DNA from: Alphaproteobacteria bacterium
GTDB lineage: Bacteria; Pseudomonadota; Alphaproteobacteria; SMXS01
NCBI GenBank assembly: GCA_016124315.1
Contig: WGNW01000025.1
Location: 50,484-114,483, forward strand
Direction: 5' to 3'
DNA length: 64,000 nucleotides
Both the position numbers and the translations under genes were made by a program. Below, one piece after another: positions 9,012-19,201 of this stretch. The notes beneath the pieces are model-generated. The model saw nothing but the letters and a program-made list of their open reading frames with translations, was not told where the DNA came from and did not search any database. Within the stretch, counting starts at the first letter, position 1; each line of letters opens with the position of its first letter.

Positions 9012-11100
9012 GCGCCACCCAGCCCTCGTCCGGCGCGAAACGCGGCCCCCATTGCTGCTCGAACCCGGTGAGCATCCGGACGATTTCCTCGATTCCCCGT
9101 TTTCTCGCGTAGTACAGCGGTCCGCCGGTGAAGGGGGCGAACCCGGTTCCGAATATCATGGCGCCATCGACGATGTCTTCATCGGCGACGACGCCCTCGC
9201 GCAGGCAGGCGACGCAGGCGTTGAGCAGCGGCAGGATCAGCCGGTCGGCGGCGGCCTCGGGCGGCGTACCGGCGGCGCCCTTCTTCGGCTTGCCGCCGGA
9301 CCAGGGGTAGAAGCCCTTGCCGGTCTTCATCCCCAGTTCCTTCGCCTCGACCTTCCGGCGCAGCCGGTCGAGGCCGGGCATGTCCCGCAGGCCGAGCTTG
9401 GCGCTCAGCATCTCGGCGACGTCGAGGCAGATGTCGAGGCCCACCCGGTCGGCCACTTCCACCGGACCCATGGGCATCCCGAAGGTCTCGGCCGCGGCGT
9501 CGACCGTGGCCGGCCCGACGCCCTCGTCCAGCATCGCCATGGCCTCCGCCAGGTAGGGCATCAGCGCCCGGTTGACCAGGAAGCCGGGCGCGCTCGCCAC
9601 CGGAGCGGCCAGCTTGTCGATCTGGCCGACGAAGGTTCGGGCGCGGGTGAAGGTGGCCTCGAAGATCTCCCGGTGACGCACCACCTCCACCAGGTCCATC
9701 CGCGACACCGGGTTGAAGAAGTGCAGTCCCACCAGCCGGCCCGGATTGCGCAGTCCTGCCGCCAGGTCGTCGAGGCCGATGCTCGACGTGTTGGTGGCCA
9801 GCAGCGCCTGCGGCTTCAGCTTGGGCTCGATGCTCTCGTAGAGGGAGCGCTTGATGTCCAGCTTCTCGGGCACCGCCTCGATCACCAGGTCGGCCTGGCC
9901 GACGGCGCGGTTGTGCGGGTCGGCGGCGAGCCGGTCCATGACGTCGCGGGTGTCGGCCCTCGACAGGTGGCGCTGGCGGCACAGCTCGGCGGTGCGCCGC
10001 ACGGCGCCGCCGATGGCCTCGGTCTTCATGTCCGACAGGGTGACCCGCAGGCCCTTGAGCGCGCACCAGCCGGCGATGTCGCCGCCCATGGCGCCCGCGC
10101 CGATCACGTGGACGTGGCGGACCGGCCGTCCGCCGGCCTTGCCCAGCGCCTTCATCTTCTCGCGCAGGAAGAACACGCGGATCAGGTTCTGCGCGGTGGG
10201 CGTGGCCAGCAGCCGGGCGAACGACGCGACCTCCTCGCGGCGCATGGCCGCGGGCCGCTCGGCGTGCTCGACCCACAGGTCGATCAGCGCCGCCGGCGCC
10301 GGATAGAACTCGGGCGGCGCCCGCCTGGCCGCCTCGCGACGCATGCGGCGGGCGATCACCTCGCGCAGCGCCGGCAGCCTCTCCGCCTTGGCCTTCAGGC
10401 CGTCGCGCCGGTCCCCGAGGCCCTCGGTGACCGCGGTGCGGACCGCGGCGGCGACATGGCGTTCCTCGGTGACCGCATCGACCAGCCCAAGCGCCTTGGC
10501 CTTCGCGGTGTGCACCGTACGGCCGGTGAGCATCATGGTCATCGCCTCGACGGGCTCGATCAGCTGGACGGAGCGGGCCGTGCCGCCCAGGCCGGGATGC
10601 AGGCCCAGCAGGATCTCGGGAAACCCGAAGCTGGCGCCGTCGACGGCGATCCGGTAGCGGCAGGCCAAGGCCAGCTCCAAACCGCCGCCCAGGCAATGGC
10701 CGTGGACGACGGCCACGGTCGGCACCTCCATCTCGGCCAGCCGGTCGACCACCACGTGGCCCTGTCGGAGACGCTGCTCCACCGCGTCGGGGTCCTGTGC
10801 GCCGGCGAACTGGGCGACGTCGGCCCCGGCGCAGAAGCCGGAGCGCTTCGCCGAGCGCAGCACCAGCCCGGCCGGCCGCTCCGACGCCACCCGGCGCAGG
10901 ATATCGTCGAGTTCCCGCAGTACCGCCTCGTCGATGGTGTTGACGGCGGCGCCCTCCTTGTCGAACAGCAGCCAGACCACGCCCCGGTCGTCGCGGCCGT
11001 AGCGCCAGTGGCGCAGTTCCTGGCCGGCGCCCGGCGGCAGCCCGAGCTCGATCTGGCGGGGTTCGAGGGCGGCGGCGACGTGGTCCGACAGCGGGCGCAT
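9001..11100 (-). CDS. fadJ: Bifunctional enoyl-CoA hydratase / 3-hydroxyacyl-CoA dehydrogenase
   Basis: This 699-aa multifunctional beta-oxidation enzyme hydrates trans-2-enoyl-CoA and oxidises the L-3-hydroxyacyl-CoA with NAD. The N-terminal crotonase domain (about 1-280) carries SGFCAGADV and HGHCLGGGLELALACRYR, which form the oxyanion hole and hold catalytic acidic residues. The C-terminal dehydrogenase has the Rossmann motif VIGAGAMGGDIAGWCA, then LVGLHFFNPVSRMDLVEVV with its catalytic His. It starts 3 bp after the thiolase stop. Assignment to FadJ rather than FadB is by operon partner (a FadI-like thiolase) and is not certain. Confidence 0.92.
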   Translation of the reverse strand: MRPLSDHVAAALEPRQIELGLPPGAGQELRHWRYGRDDRGVVWLLFDKEGAAVNTIDEAVLRELDDILRRVASERPAGLVLRSAKRSGFCAGADVAQFAGAQDPDAVEQRLRQGHVVVDRLAEMEVPTVAVVHGHCLGGGLELALACRYRIAVDGASFGFPEILLGLHPGLGGTARSVQLIEPVEAMTMMLTGRTVHTAKAKALGLVDAVTEERHVAAAVRTAVTEGLGDRRDGLKAKAERLPALREVIARRMRREAARRAPPEFYPAPAALIDLWVEHAERPAAMRREEVASFARLLATPTAQNLIRVFFLREKMKALGKAGGRPVRHVHVIGAGAMGGDIAGWCALKGLRVTLSDMKTEAIGGAVRRTAELCRQRHLSRADTRDVMDRLAADPHNRAVGQADLVIEAVPEKLDIKRSLYESIEPKLKPQALLATNTSSIGLDDLAAGLRNPGRLVGLHFFNPVSRMDLVEVVRHREIFEATFTRARTFVGQIDKLAAPVASAPGFLVNRALMPYLAEAMAMLDEGVGPATVDAAAETFGMPMGPVEVADRVGLDICLDVAEMLSAKLGLRDMPGLDRLRRKVEAKELGMKTGKGFYPWSGGKPKKGAAGTPPEAAADRLILPLLNACVACLREGVVADEDIVDGAMIFGTGFAPFTGGPLYYARKRGIEEIVRMLTGFEQQWGPRFAPDEGWVALAE

Positions 11101-11103
11101 GCC

Positions 11104-12387
11104 TCAGATCGTCTCGATCAGCATGGCGCCGCCCTGACCGCCGCCGATGCACTCGGTGGCGATGCCGCGGTGCAGGTCCATCCGGTGCAGCGCGTTGACC
11201 AGGTGCAGCACGATCCGGTTGCCGCTGGCGCCCACGGGGTGACCCAGGCTGACGGCACCGCCGTCCGGGTTGAGCCGGTCCCGCTCGATGCGGCCGAGCG
11301 GGCCGTCCAGCCCCAGCACGGTCGTGCAGTAGCCGGGATCGTTCCAGGCGGCGAGGCAGGCGAGGACCTGGGCGGCGAACGCCTCGTTGAGCTCCCACAG
11401 GTCGATCTCTGCCAGGCCGTAGCCGTGGCGCTTCAGGATCGCGGTGGAGCACAGGGTCGGCCCCAGCCCCATGATGGAGGGATCGAGCGCCGACCACTCG
11501 CTGTCGACGATCACGGCGCGCGGGGTCAGCTTGTGGTCCTCCAGCGCCTCCTCGGACGCCAGCACCACCCAGGACGCGCCGTCGGTGATCTGCGAACTGT
11601 TGCCGGCGGTGACCTTGCCCCAGGGCGGCTCGAAGGCCGGCCGGAGCTTGGCGAGCTTCTCCACGGAGCTGTCGGGCCGGACGCCGTCGTCCCGCTCGAA
11701 GCTCCGGCCGTCGCGGGTGATCAGCGGCTCCACCTCGCCGTCCAGCCAGCCCTGCTCCTGGGCCCGCGCCAGCCGGTGATGGCTCTCGACCGCATAGCCG
11801 TCCGCAGCCTCGCGCGAGACGCCGAACAGGTGCGCCAGCACCTCTGCGGTCTGGCCCATGTTGAGCTCGACCACCGGGTCGGTCAGGCCCCGCTCCAGCC
11901 CGATCACCGGCTTGAAGAAGCGCGGCCGGAAGCCGGCCAGGGCCTTGAGGCGCGCCGGCAGGCTGCGGGCGGTGGCCATGGCGCCGTACCATTCGGCCGC
12001 CTCGCGGCGGAACACCAGCGGCGCGTGGCTGAGGGATTCGGCGCCGCCCGCCAGCACCAGGTCGGCGTTGCCGGCCTGGATGTAGCGGAAGGCGGTGTCG
12101 ATGGACTGCATGCCCGAGCCGCAGTTGATCTGCACGGTGAAGGCGCGCATCGCCTCGCCCATGCCCAACCGCAGGGCGGCGACCCGGGCCGGGTTCATCT
12201 CGTCGGCAATGACGTTGACGCAGCCCAGGATGACCTCGTCGAAGGCGTCACGGGGCATGTCGAGCCGGTCGAGCAGCGACCGCCCGCACTGGACCGCGAG
12301 GTCGACGGGGGTGAACGGCCCGGGCTTGCCCCGCGCCTTGATGAACGGCGTGCGGGCGCCGTCGACGATGTAGACCGGCCGCGCCAT
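11104..12387 (-). CDS. fadI: Acetyl-CoA C-acyltransferase (thiolase)
   Basis: This 427-aa thiolase performs the final thiolytic step of beta-oxidation. I moved the start from the track's 12888 to ATG 12387 (MARPVYIVDGARTPF), the canonical thiolase N-terminus, which overlaps the fadE stop as TGATG. The acyl-accepting cysteine is in INCGSGMQSID, the active-site His in LGHPVGASGNRI and the second Cys in ECIGGGQGGAM. Length and pairing with a FadJ-type partner suggest FadI. The upstream part of the track ORF is a shadow of fadE. Confidence 0.92.
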   Translation of the reverse strand: MARPVYIVDGARTPFIKARGKPGPFTPVDLAVQCGRSLLDRLDMPRDAFDEVILGCVNVIADEMNPARVAALRLGMGEAMRAFTVQINCGSGMQSIDTAFRYIQAGNADLVLAGGAESLSHAPLVFRREAAEWYGAMATARSLPARLKALAGFRPRFFKPVIGLERGLTDPVVELNMGQTAEVLAHLFGVSREAADGYAVESHHRLARAQEQGWLDGEVEPLITRDGRSFERDDGVRPDSSVEKLAKLRPAFEPPWGKVTAGNSSQITDGASWVVLASEEALEDHKLTPRAVIVDSEWSALDPSIMGLGPTLCSTAILKRHGYGLAEIDLWELNEAFAAQVLACLAAWNDPGYCTTVLGLDGPLGRIERDRLNPDGGAVSLGHPVGASGNRIVLHLVNALHRMDLHRGIATECIGGGQGGAMLIETI

Positions 12388-14657
12388 CAGCCGCCGAAGG
12401 CCGTGCGACGGCTGACTTCGGCGGGGTGCTCGCCCCTGTCGCGGGCAAGCGGGCTGAGCTCTTCGGGCGCGAAGTCGTCGACCTCGACGACCGCCGCGAC
12501 CGCCTCCTCGAGCGAGCGGATCTGATCGAGCTCGGAAGGCATCAGCTGGCCGCGCCTCACCGCCTCCTCCAGGTCGTCGATCTTCTCCTTGTGGATGCGG
12601 TGGACCAGCGGCTCGAGCGAGACGACCCGCTCGAAGGCATGGTTCAGCCGCGCCAGCGCGTCGTCGCCCCGGCCCTGGTAGATGCCGGCGACAAGGCGAT
12701 CGCGGGTGGCCGACGGCGCCAGCAGCAGCTCGGCGCAATCCCGGACCAGGTCGTCGTCGGGGCCGAGCCGGGCCGCGCCGAAGGGCTGGACGGCCACCTT
12801 GAGGACGGCGGCGGCGAATCGGTTCGGCAGGTTGGCGAGCACGTCGGCCATCAGCCGTTCGATGGCGGTACAGCCCAGCGCCATGCAATAGTCGACCAGC
12901 GGCAGATCGTCCTGCTGGCGGCCCTCGTCCTCCCAGCGCTTGAGCACCGCCGAGAGCAGGTAGAGCTCGGACAGGATGTCACCGAGACGCCCGGACAGCA
13001 TCTCCTTGCGCTTGAGCGCGCCGCCCAGGGTCAGCAGCGCCACGTCGGCCATGATCGCGAAGGCCGCCGCGTAGCGGCCCAGCCGCTTGTAATGGTCGCT
13101 GACCGCGCCGGCGTCCGGCGCCGGCGACACGGCGGCGCCGGTCCAAGCACGGCCCAGCGCCCGGAACCAGGTGGCGATCGCATGGCCGGCATGGGCCCAG
13201 AACGCCTTGTCGAAGGCGGCGAGGCCGGCGCGCGAGTCTTCCATGCCCAGGGCGTTCATTTCGTCGAGCAGATAGGGATGGCTGCGGATGGCGCCCTGGC
13301 CGAAGACGATCAGGCTGCGGGTCAGGATGTTGGCGCCCTCGACGGTGATGCCGACGGGCACCGCCCTGTAGAGGTTGCCCAGGTAGTTCTGCGGCCCGTC
13401 GATCACCGCCTTGCCGGCATGTACGTCCATGGCGTCGTCGACGCACACGCGCATCCGCTCGGTGGCGTTGGACTTCATGATCGCCGAGATCACCGACGGC
13501 TTGTGGCCCTGGTCGAGCCCGGCGCAGGTGAGCCGGCGGGCGGCGTCGAGCATGTAGGCGTGGCCGGCGATGCGCGCCAGCCGCTCCTGGATGCCCTCGA
13601 ACTTGCCCACCGGGATGCCGAACTGCTGGCGCACCCGCGCGTAGGCGCCGGTGGTGTGGGCGCAGAACGCCGCGCCCGCCGCCGACAGGGACGGCAGCGA
13701 GATGCCGCGGCCGGCCGCCAGCGCGCTCATCAGCATCTTCCAGCCCTTCCCCGCCTGCTCCGGTCCGCCGATGATGTGGTCGAGGGGCACGAACACGTCG
13801 TGCCCCCAGTTCGGGCCGTTCTGGAACGGCTGGCCCGACGGCAGGTGTCGGCGACCGATCTCGACGCCCGGCAGGTTGGTGGGAATCAGCGCGACGGTGA
13901 TGCCCAGGTCGGCCTCGCCGCCCAGCAGCCGGTCCGGATCGTGCATCTTGAAGGCGAGGCCGAGCACCGTCGCCACCGGACCCAGGGTGATGTAGCGCTT
14001 GTGCCAGTTGAGCCGCAGCCCCAGCACCTCCTCGCCGTCGACGGTGCCGCGGCAGACCACGCCGGTATCGACCATGGACGCGGCGTCCGAGCCGGCCTCC
14101 GGGCTGGTGAGCCCGAAACAGGGGACCTCGTCTCCCCGCGCCAGCCGCGGCAGCCAGTAGTCCCGCTGCGCGTCGGTGCCGAACTGCATCAGCAGCTCGC
14201 CGGGGCCGAGGGAGTTGGGGACCATCACGGTCACCGCCGCGGTGATCGACCGGGTCGACAGGGTGCGCACCACCTCGGAGTGGGCGTAGGCCGAGAAGCC
14301 CAGGCCGCCATACTCCTTCGGGATGATCATGCCGAAGAACTTGTGCTGCTTGATGAAGTCCCACGCCTCGGGCGGCAGGTCGCGCCATTCCCACTGGATG
14401 CGCCAGTCGTCGAGCATGTCGCACAGCTCACGCACCGGTCCGTCGAGGAAGGCGCGCTCCTCCGCCGAGAGCACCGCCGGCGGCGTCTCCAGCAGCTTCC
14501 TCCAGTCGGGATTGCCGGTGAACAGGTCGGCGTCCCACCAGACGTCGCCCGCCTCCAGGGCCTCCTGTTCCGTCTGCGACATCCCCGGCAGCACGGATCT
14601 GGCCCAGCCATAGATGGGACGCGTCAGCAGCGATCGGCGAAGGGATTCGAGTGCCAT
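12387..14657 (-). CDS. fadE: Acyl-CoA dehydrogenase, FadE type
   Basis: This 756-aa flavoprotein catalyses the first beta-oxidation step. It resembles E. coli FadE (about 814 aa): an N-terminal extension, then an acyl-CoA dehydrogenase core (FFGMIIPKEYGGLGFSAYAHSE, CFGLTSPEAGSDAASM, GRGISLPSLS) and a long extra C-terminal domain from about residue 500. It heads the operon fadE-fadI-fadJ-acetyl-CoA hydrolase. The upstream gap to egtB contains a 16-bp inverted repeat that may be its operator. E. coli FadE is membrane-associated; no membrane span is obvious here. Confidence 0.92.
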   Translation of the reverse strand: MALESLRRSLLTRPIYGWARSVLPGMSQTEQEALEAGDVWWDADLFTGNPDWRKLLETPPAVLSAEERAFLDGPVRELCDMLDDWRIQWEWRDLPPEAWDFIKQHKFFGMIIPKEYGGLGFSAYAHSEVVRTLSTRSITAAVTVMVPNSLGPGELLMQFGTDAQRDYWLPRLARGDEVPCFGLTSPEAGSDAASMVDTGVVCRGTVDGEEVLGLRLNWHKRYITLGPVATVLGLAFKMHDPDRLLGGEADLGITVALIPTNLPGVEIGRRHLPSGQPFQNGPNWGHDVFVPLDHIIGGPEQAGKGWKMLMSALAAGRGISLPSLSAAGAAFCAHTTGAYARVRQQFGIPVGKFEGIQERLARIAGHAYMLDAARRLTCAGLDQGHKPSVISAIMKSNATERMRVCVDDAMDVHAGKAVIDGPQNYLGNLYRAVPVGITVEGANILTRSLIVFGQGAIRSHPYLLDEMNALGMEDSRAGLAAFDKAFWAHAGHAIATWFRALGRAWTGAAVSPAPDAGAVSDHYKRLGRYAAAFAIMADVALLTLGGALKRKEMLSGRLGDILSELYLLSAVLKRWEDEGRQQDDLPLVDYCMALGCTAIERLMADVLANLPNRFAAAVLKVAVQPFGAARLGPDDDLVRDCAELLLAPSATRDRLVAGIYQGRGDDALARLNHAFERVVSLEPLVHRIHKEKIDDLEEAVRRGQLMPSELDQIRSLEEAVAAVVEVDDFAPEELSPLARDRGEHPAEVSRRTAFGG

Positions 14658-14729
14658 GGAAGCTCCTTATGGGAGACCGCACCTGGCCAACGTGACGGAA
14701 ACGCTCTTGTTCCGCTTCCGGGCTGGTCC

Positions 14730-14745
14730 ATATCAGGAATGATAT
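14730..14745. promoter_or_regulatory. Inverted repeat in the fadE/egtB divergent region
   Basis: ATATCA-GGAA-TGATAT is a perfect 6-bp inverted repeat with a 4-nt spacer, AT-rich in a GC-rich context, and is followed by TATAAG (14743-14748), a -10-like box on the plus strand. It lies 72 bp before the fadE start and about 110 bp before the egtB start. It could be an operator for either gene. The regulator is unknown. Confidence 0.45.
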
Positions 14746-14856
14746 AAGATTCGCCTCGCCTTACCCAAAGGGGAACATGTGACCGGGTCCGGCGTTGTGG
14801 CTTCATTCAGCCGTGGGCGGCCGGCACATGGCGGAAACCAGGGGGAGATCGCGACA

Positions 14857-16146
14857 GTGTCATCGTCGACGGCGTCAGCCTCCGAGCCGGACGCTCCTGC
14901 CGCGGCCCGCCGGGACCTCGCAAGCGCCTATGCCGAGGTTCGGGCGGCCAGCGCGGCCTTTGCCGCGCCGCTCGCGCCCGAGGATCAGGTCGTCCAGAGC
15001 ATGCCGGACACCAGCCCCACGAAATGGCACCTCGCGCACACCACCTGGTTCTTCGAAACCTTCCTGCTCAAGCCGTCGCTGCCCGGCTACCGGCCGCTCG
15101 ACGACGCCTACGACTACCTGTTCAATTCCTACTACCAGCAGGTCGGCCCGCAGTTCCCCCGGCCGCGGCGCGGCCTGCTGTCGCGCCCCACCGCCGAGGA
15201 AGTGCTCGACTACCGCGCCCATGTGGACGCCGCGATGGCTCCACTGCTCGACCGCGCCGACGCCGCGACCGCCGCGCTGGTGATCCTGGGCCTCAACCAC
15301 GAGCAGCAGCACCAGGAACTGATGGTCACCGACATCAAGCACGTGCTGGCCCAGAACCCCTTGTCGCCGGCGCCGTTCCGGGTCCGGGTCCGGCTCGGCA
15401 GCGAGGCGGAGGCGATGACCTGGCTGGATTTCGACGGCGGCCTGCGTTCGATCGGCCACGACGGGCAGGGCTTCGCCTTCGACAACGAGGGGCCGCGCCA
15501 CCAGCAGTTCCTCGAGCCGTTCCGCCTGGCCTCCCGGCCGGTCACCAACAGCGAGTTCATGGCCTTCATGGACGACGACGGCTACCGCAAGCCGGCTCTC
15601 TGGCTGTCGGAGGGCTGGGCGCTGGTCAACGAGCAGGGCTGGGAGGCGCCGCTCTACTGGGAGCCGGGCCGCGACGGCTGGACCCAGTACACTCTGCACG
15701 GCCGCCGCCCGGTGGACCCGGCGGCGCCGGTCAGCCATGTCAGCTACTACGAGGCCGCCGCCTTCGCCGAATGGTGCGGGGCGCGGCTGCCCACCGAGGC
15801 GGAATGGGAGGTGGCCGCCAGCGGCCTGCCCATGGAAGGCAGGTTCCTCGACATGGCGGACCTGGAGCTGGAGCCGGCGCCCTGCCCTCCAGGCGCCGGT
15901 GCTCCCGCGCAGATGTTCGGCGACGTCTGGGAATGGACGATGAGCGCCTACGCCGCCTATCCGCGCTATCGGCCGGCCGCCGGCGCCATCGGCGAGTACA
16001 ACGGCAAGTTCATGAGCAACCAGATGGTGCTGCGCGGCGGCAGCTGCGCCACGCCCGCCGGCCACGTGCGCCCCACCTACCGAAACTTCTTTCCGCCGGA
16101 CGCCCGGTGGCAGTTCTCCGGATTCCGCCTCGCAAAGGACAGTTAG
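14857..16146 (+). CDS. egtB: Ergothioneine biosynthesis sulfoxide synthase EgtB
   Basis: EgtB is a non-heme iron enzyme that joins N-alpha-trimethylhistidine (hercynine) to a thiol with oxygen, forming the C-S bond of ergothioneine. I prefer the GTG at 14857, which has GGGGGAG 9 nt upstream and gives 429 aa, the usual length; the track's GTG at 14779 adds 26 residues that look non-native. The N-terminal DinB-like domain has the iron-binding histidines in KWHLAHTTWFFE (about 58-61) and GLNHEQQHQELM. The C-terminal FGE-sulfatase-like domain ends with MVLRGGSCATP and YRNFFPPDARWQFSGFRL. It is 4 bp upstream of egtD, so the two form an operon. Confidence 0.95.
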   Translation: MSSSTASASEPDAPAAARRDLASAYAEVRAASAAFAAPLAPEDQVVQSMPDTSPTKWHLAHTTWFFETFLLKPSLPGYRPLDDAYDYLFNSYYQQVGPQFPRPRRGLLSRPTAEEVLDYRAHVDAAMAPLLDRADAATAALVILGLNHEQQHQELMVTDIKHVLAQNPLSPAPFRVRVRLGSEAEAMTWLDFDGGLRSIGHDGQGFAFDNEGPRHQQFLEPFRLASRPVTNSEFMAFMDDDGYRKPALWLSEGWALVNEQGWEAPLYWEPGRDGWTQYTLHGRRPVDPAAPVSHVSYYEAAAFAEWCGARLPTEAEWEVAASGLPMEGRFLDMADLELEPAPCPPGAGAPAQMFGDVWEWTMSAYAAYPRYRPAAGAIGEYNGKFMSNQMVLRGGSCATPAGHVRPTYRNFFPPDARWQFSGFRLAKDS

Positions 16147-16150
16147 CTTC

Positions 16151-17173
16151 ATGGACCAGGCGACCCAAGGCGCGAGCGCGCCCTCCACGCCGGCGCCGAG
16201 CGCCGCCTGCCCCGCACCGGCCTTCCTGCTGGACCAGTGCCCGCCGAAGGACGACTTCGCCGCCGACGTCCTGAAGGGCCTGTCGCAGCCGCAGAAATAC
16301 ATCCCGCCGAAGTACTTCTACGACGCCCGCGGCTCGGCCCTGTTCGAGCGCATCTGCCGTACGCCCGAATATTACGTGACCCGCACGGAACTGCAGCTGC
16401 TCGCCGAGATCGGGCCCGACCTCGCCTCCCTGGTCGGTCCGGAGGCGACGGTGGTGGAGTTTGGCAGCGGCTCCGACGCCAAGATCCGCCGACTGCTGGA
16501 CGCGCTGGAGGCGCCGCACGCCTACGTGGCCATCGACATCAGCCGCGAGCCGCTGGAGCGGGCGGTGGAGGATCTGGCGCGCGACTATGACGGCCTCACT
16601 GTGGGCGGCATCTGCGCCGATTTCACGGCGCCGCTGACGCTGCCCGAGCAGGTGCTGGCAGGGCCGGGCAAGCGCGTGGGGTTTTTCCCCGGCTCCACGG
16701 TCGGCAACATGGAGCGGGACCGCTGCCGCACCTTCCTGGCCCACACTCGCGAGATGTTCGAGGGCGGCGATGGCTTCATCATCGGCGTGGACCTGCGCAA
16801 GGACAGCGCCATCCTCGAACCCGCCTACAACGACGCCGACGGCGTGACCGCCGAGTTCAACCTCAACGTCCTGCGCCGCATCAACCTGGAACTGGGCGGC
16901 GACATCCGGCTCGCCAACTTTGCCCATCACGCCCTCTACAACGAGGAACTCGGCCGCGTGGAAATGCATCTGCGCAGCCTCGCGGACCAACGGTTCACGG
17001 TGGCGGGCCGGGAGTTCGAGATGGAAGAGGGCGAAACCATCCACACCGAGAATTCCTACAAGTACGGCGTGGAGGAATTCATCGACGCGGCCGAGGGCGC
17101 CGGTTACCGGCCGAGGCGCACCTGGCAGGACGAGCGGTCGCTGTTCAGCATCCACTACCTGGAAGCGGCCTGA
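16151..17173 (+). CDS. egtD: L-histidine N-alpha-methyltransferase EgtD
   Basis: This 340-aa SAM-dependent enzyme trimethylates histidine to hercynine, the first step of ergothioneine synthesis. Hallmarks are KYIPPKYFYDARGSALFE near the N-terminus, the SAM-binding VVEFGSGSDAKIRRLL, FFPGSTVGNM and YNDADGVTAEFN. About 20 Ala/Pro-rich residues precede the conserved part. It directly follows egtB. No egtA, egtC or egtE is visible here, which fits proteobacterial loci that hold only egtB and egtD. Confidence 0.95.
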   Translation: MDQATQGASAPSTPAPSAACPAPAFLLDQCPPKDDFAADVLKGLSQPQKYIPPKYFYDARGSALFERICRTPEYYVTRTELQLLAEIGPDLASLVGPEATVVEFGSGSDAKIRRLLDALEAPHAYVAIDISREPLERAVEDLARDYDGLTVGGICADFTAPLTLPEQVLAGPGKRVGFFPGSTVGNMERDRCRTFLAHTREMFEGGDGFIIGVDLRKDSAILEPAYNDADGVTAEFNLNVLRRINLELGGDIRLANFAHHALYNEELGRVEMHLRSLADQRFTVAGREFEMEEGETIHTENSYKYGVEEFIDAAEGAGYRPRRTWQDERSLFSIHYLEAA

Positions 17174-17231
17174 CGGAACAAAGCCCGCTGGCCTGCGGTT
17201 TCTGCACGACGGCAACCGCAGGAGCAGAGCC

Positions 17232-18095
<864 letters not shown>

Positions 18096-18101
18096 GAGCC
18101 G

Positions 18102-18662
18102 CTAATCGGCGCCGTTGACGTGGATCACGCCGCAGGCGATCCGCGGGCCGGCGGCGCCGGCCGGGTTGCTCATGTAGTCGTCGGCGCCGGCGTGGATCAC
18201 GAACGCAGAACCGTCGGCGTCGTCAAGGGAGACGGCGCTGTCCTTCGCCAGCGACACGCCGGGCAGGAACAGGTCGATGGTGAGGGCGCCGTTCTCCGGC
18301 ACGTTGATGTTGGGCATGTCGCCGGCGTGGAAGCCGTTCGGGTTCATGAAGCCGTGGGCGGCGCCCGTGGGATTGAAATGGCCGCCGGCCGACTTGAAGT
18401 CGCCCTCGCAGGAGCCCTTTTCGTGGATGTGGAACGCGTGTTCGCCCGGGGGCAGCCCGGTGAAGCTCGCCGACAGCACGACCCCGGTCGGGGCGGCCTT
18501 CAGCTCCACCACGCCCACGTCCTTGCCGTTGCGGTCCTTGAGTAGGGCCGTCGCCGTCTGCGGCGCCGCCGATCCTCCCTGCGCCATGGCGGCGCCCGTG
18601 GAGGACGCCGCGAGGACAAGGCCCAGGCCGGTGGCGCCGGCCAGCATCTTCAAGCTTCGCAT
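18102..18662 (-). CDS. sodC: Periplasmic Cu/Zn superoxide dismutase
   Basis: SodC dismutates superoxide in the periplasm. I chose ATG 18662 (MRSLKMLAG), preceded by GGAGGGAG, over the track start 54 bp upstream. The 186-aa product starts with a signal peptide ending near GAAMAQ. Metal ligands are visible in HAFHIHEKGSCEG, GGHFNPTGAAHGF and the late FVIHAGADDY, and the disulfide partner is in RIACGVIHVNG. It ends 6 bp from the convergent SDR. The downstream neighbour of wrbA and the mgtC-like gene, it gives the area an oxidative-stress flavour together with egtBD. Confidence 0.94.
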   Translation of the reverse strand: MRSLKMLAGATGLGLVLAASSTGAAMAQGGSAAPQTATALLKDRNGKDVGVVELKAAPTGVVLSASFTGLPPGEHAFHIHEKGSCEGDFKSAGGHFNPTGAAHGFMNPNGFHAGDMPNINVPENGALTIDLFLPGVSLAKDSAVSLDDADGSAFVIHAGADDYMSNPAGAAGPRIACGVIHVNGAD

Positions 18663-18732
18663 CGTCGTTCTCCCTCCGAAAACGCCAAGGATGCCATCAA
18701 GCCCCGCAGTTTCCAATTGGCGCGTTCCCGGC

Positions 18733-19194
18733 CTATTGGTCTTTACTGTCGTCCTTTTTCGGCATCACCCGCTCCAGCAGGCGGATGGCCACGAGGATGG
18801 TGAGCGCGAACCCCGTCGCCGCCAGGGCAATAAAATAGTAGCCCAGGCCGACCGCGCCAGTCAGCCACAGCGACGCGCCGGTGGTGAGGCCCGAGACATG
18901 ACCGCGGGCGGTGATGATGGTGCCGGCGGCAAGGAAGGCGACACCGGCGGTCACCGCCTCGATGATCCGCAACAGGTCGATCCGCGCGGTCGGGCCGAAG
19001 CCCAGCGCCTGGGTGAACACGCCGGTCGCGATGACCATGAAGCTGCATGCCGCCAGCGCCACCAGCATGTGGGTGCGCAGGCCCGCCGGCCGGCTGCGGT
19101 ATTCCCGCTCCACGCCGATCAGCGCGCCGAGGACGACAGCGAGCCCCATGCGGATGAGAATCTGCTCAGGCGAAGCAGCCAGGCCCGGTCCCAT
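18733..19194 (-). CDS. MgtC/SapB family membrane protein
   Basis: This 153-aa inner-membrane protein has four to five hydrophobic segments. The family signature is clear: GLAVVLGALIGVEREYRSRPAGLRTHMLVALA, then GVAFLAAGTIIT and GLTTGASLWLTGAVGLGYY. MgtC-type proteins are linked to survival in low magnesium and modulation of F-type ATP synthase. This one is a short form with only the N-terminal membrane domain. It begins 7 bp after wrbA stops and lies 70 bp upstream of sodC, so the three could share a transcript. Confidence 0.88.
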   Translation of the reverse strand: MGPGLAASPEQILIRMGLAVVLGALIGVEREYRSRPAGLRTHMLVALAACSFMVIATGVFTQALGFGPTARIDLLRIIEAVTAGVAFLAAGTIITARGHVSGLTTGASLWLTGAVGLGYYFIALAATGFALTILVAIRLLERVMPKKDDSKDQ

Positions 19195-19201
19195 GACCGA
19201 T

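Noticed and set aside
8767-12525. 1252-aa plus-strand ORF
   Set aside because: It is the antisense reading of the beta-oxidation genes. Its His/Gln/Arg/Asp/Gly-rich composition has no domain, while the minus strand encodes intact enzymes.
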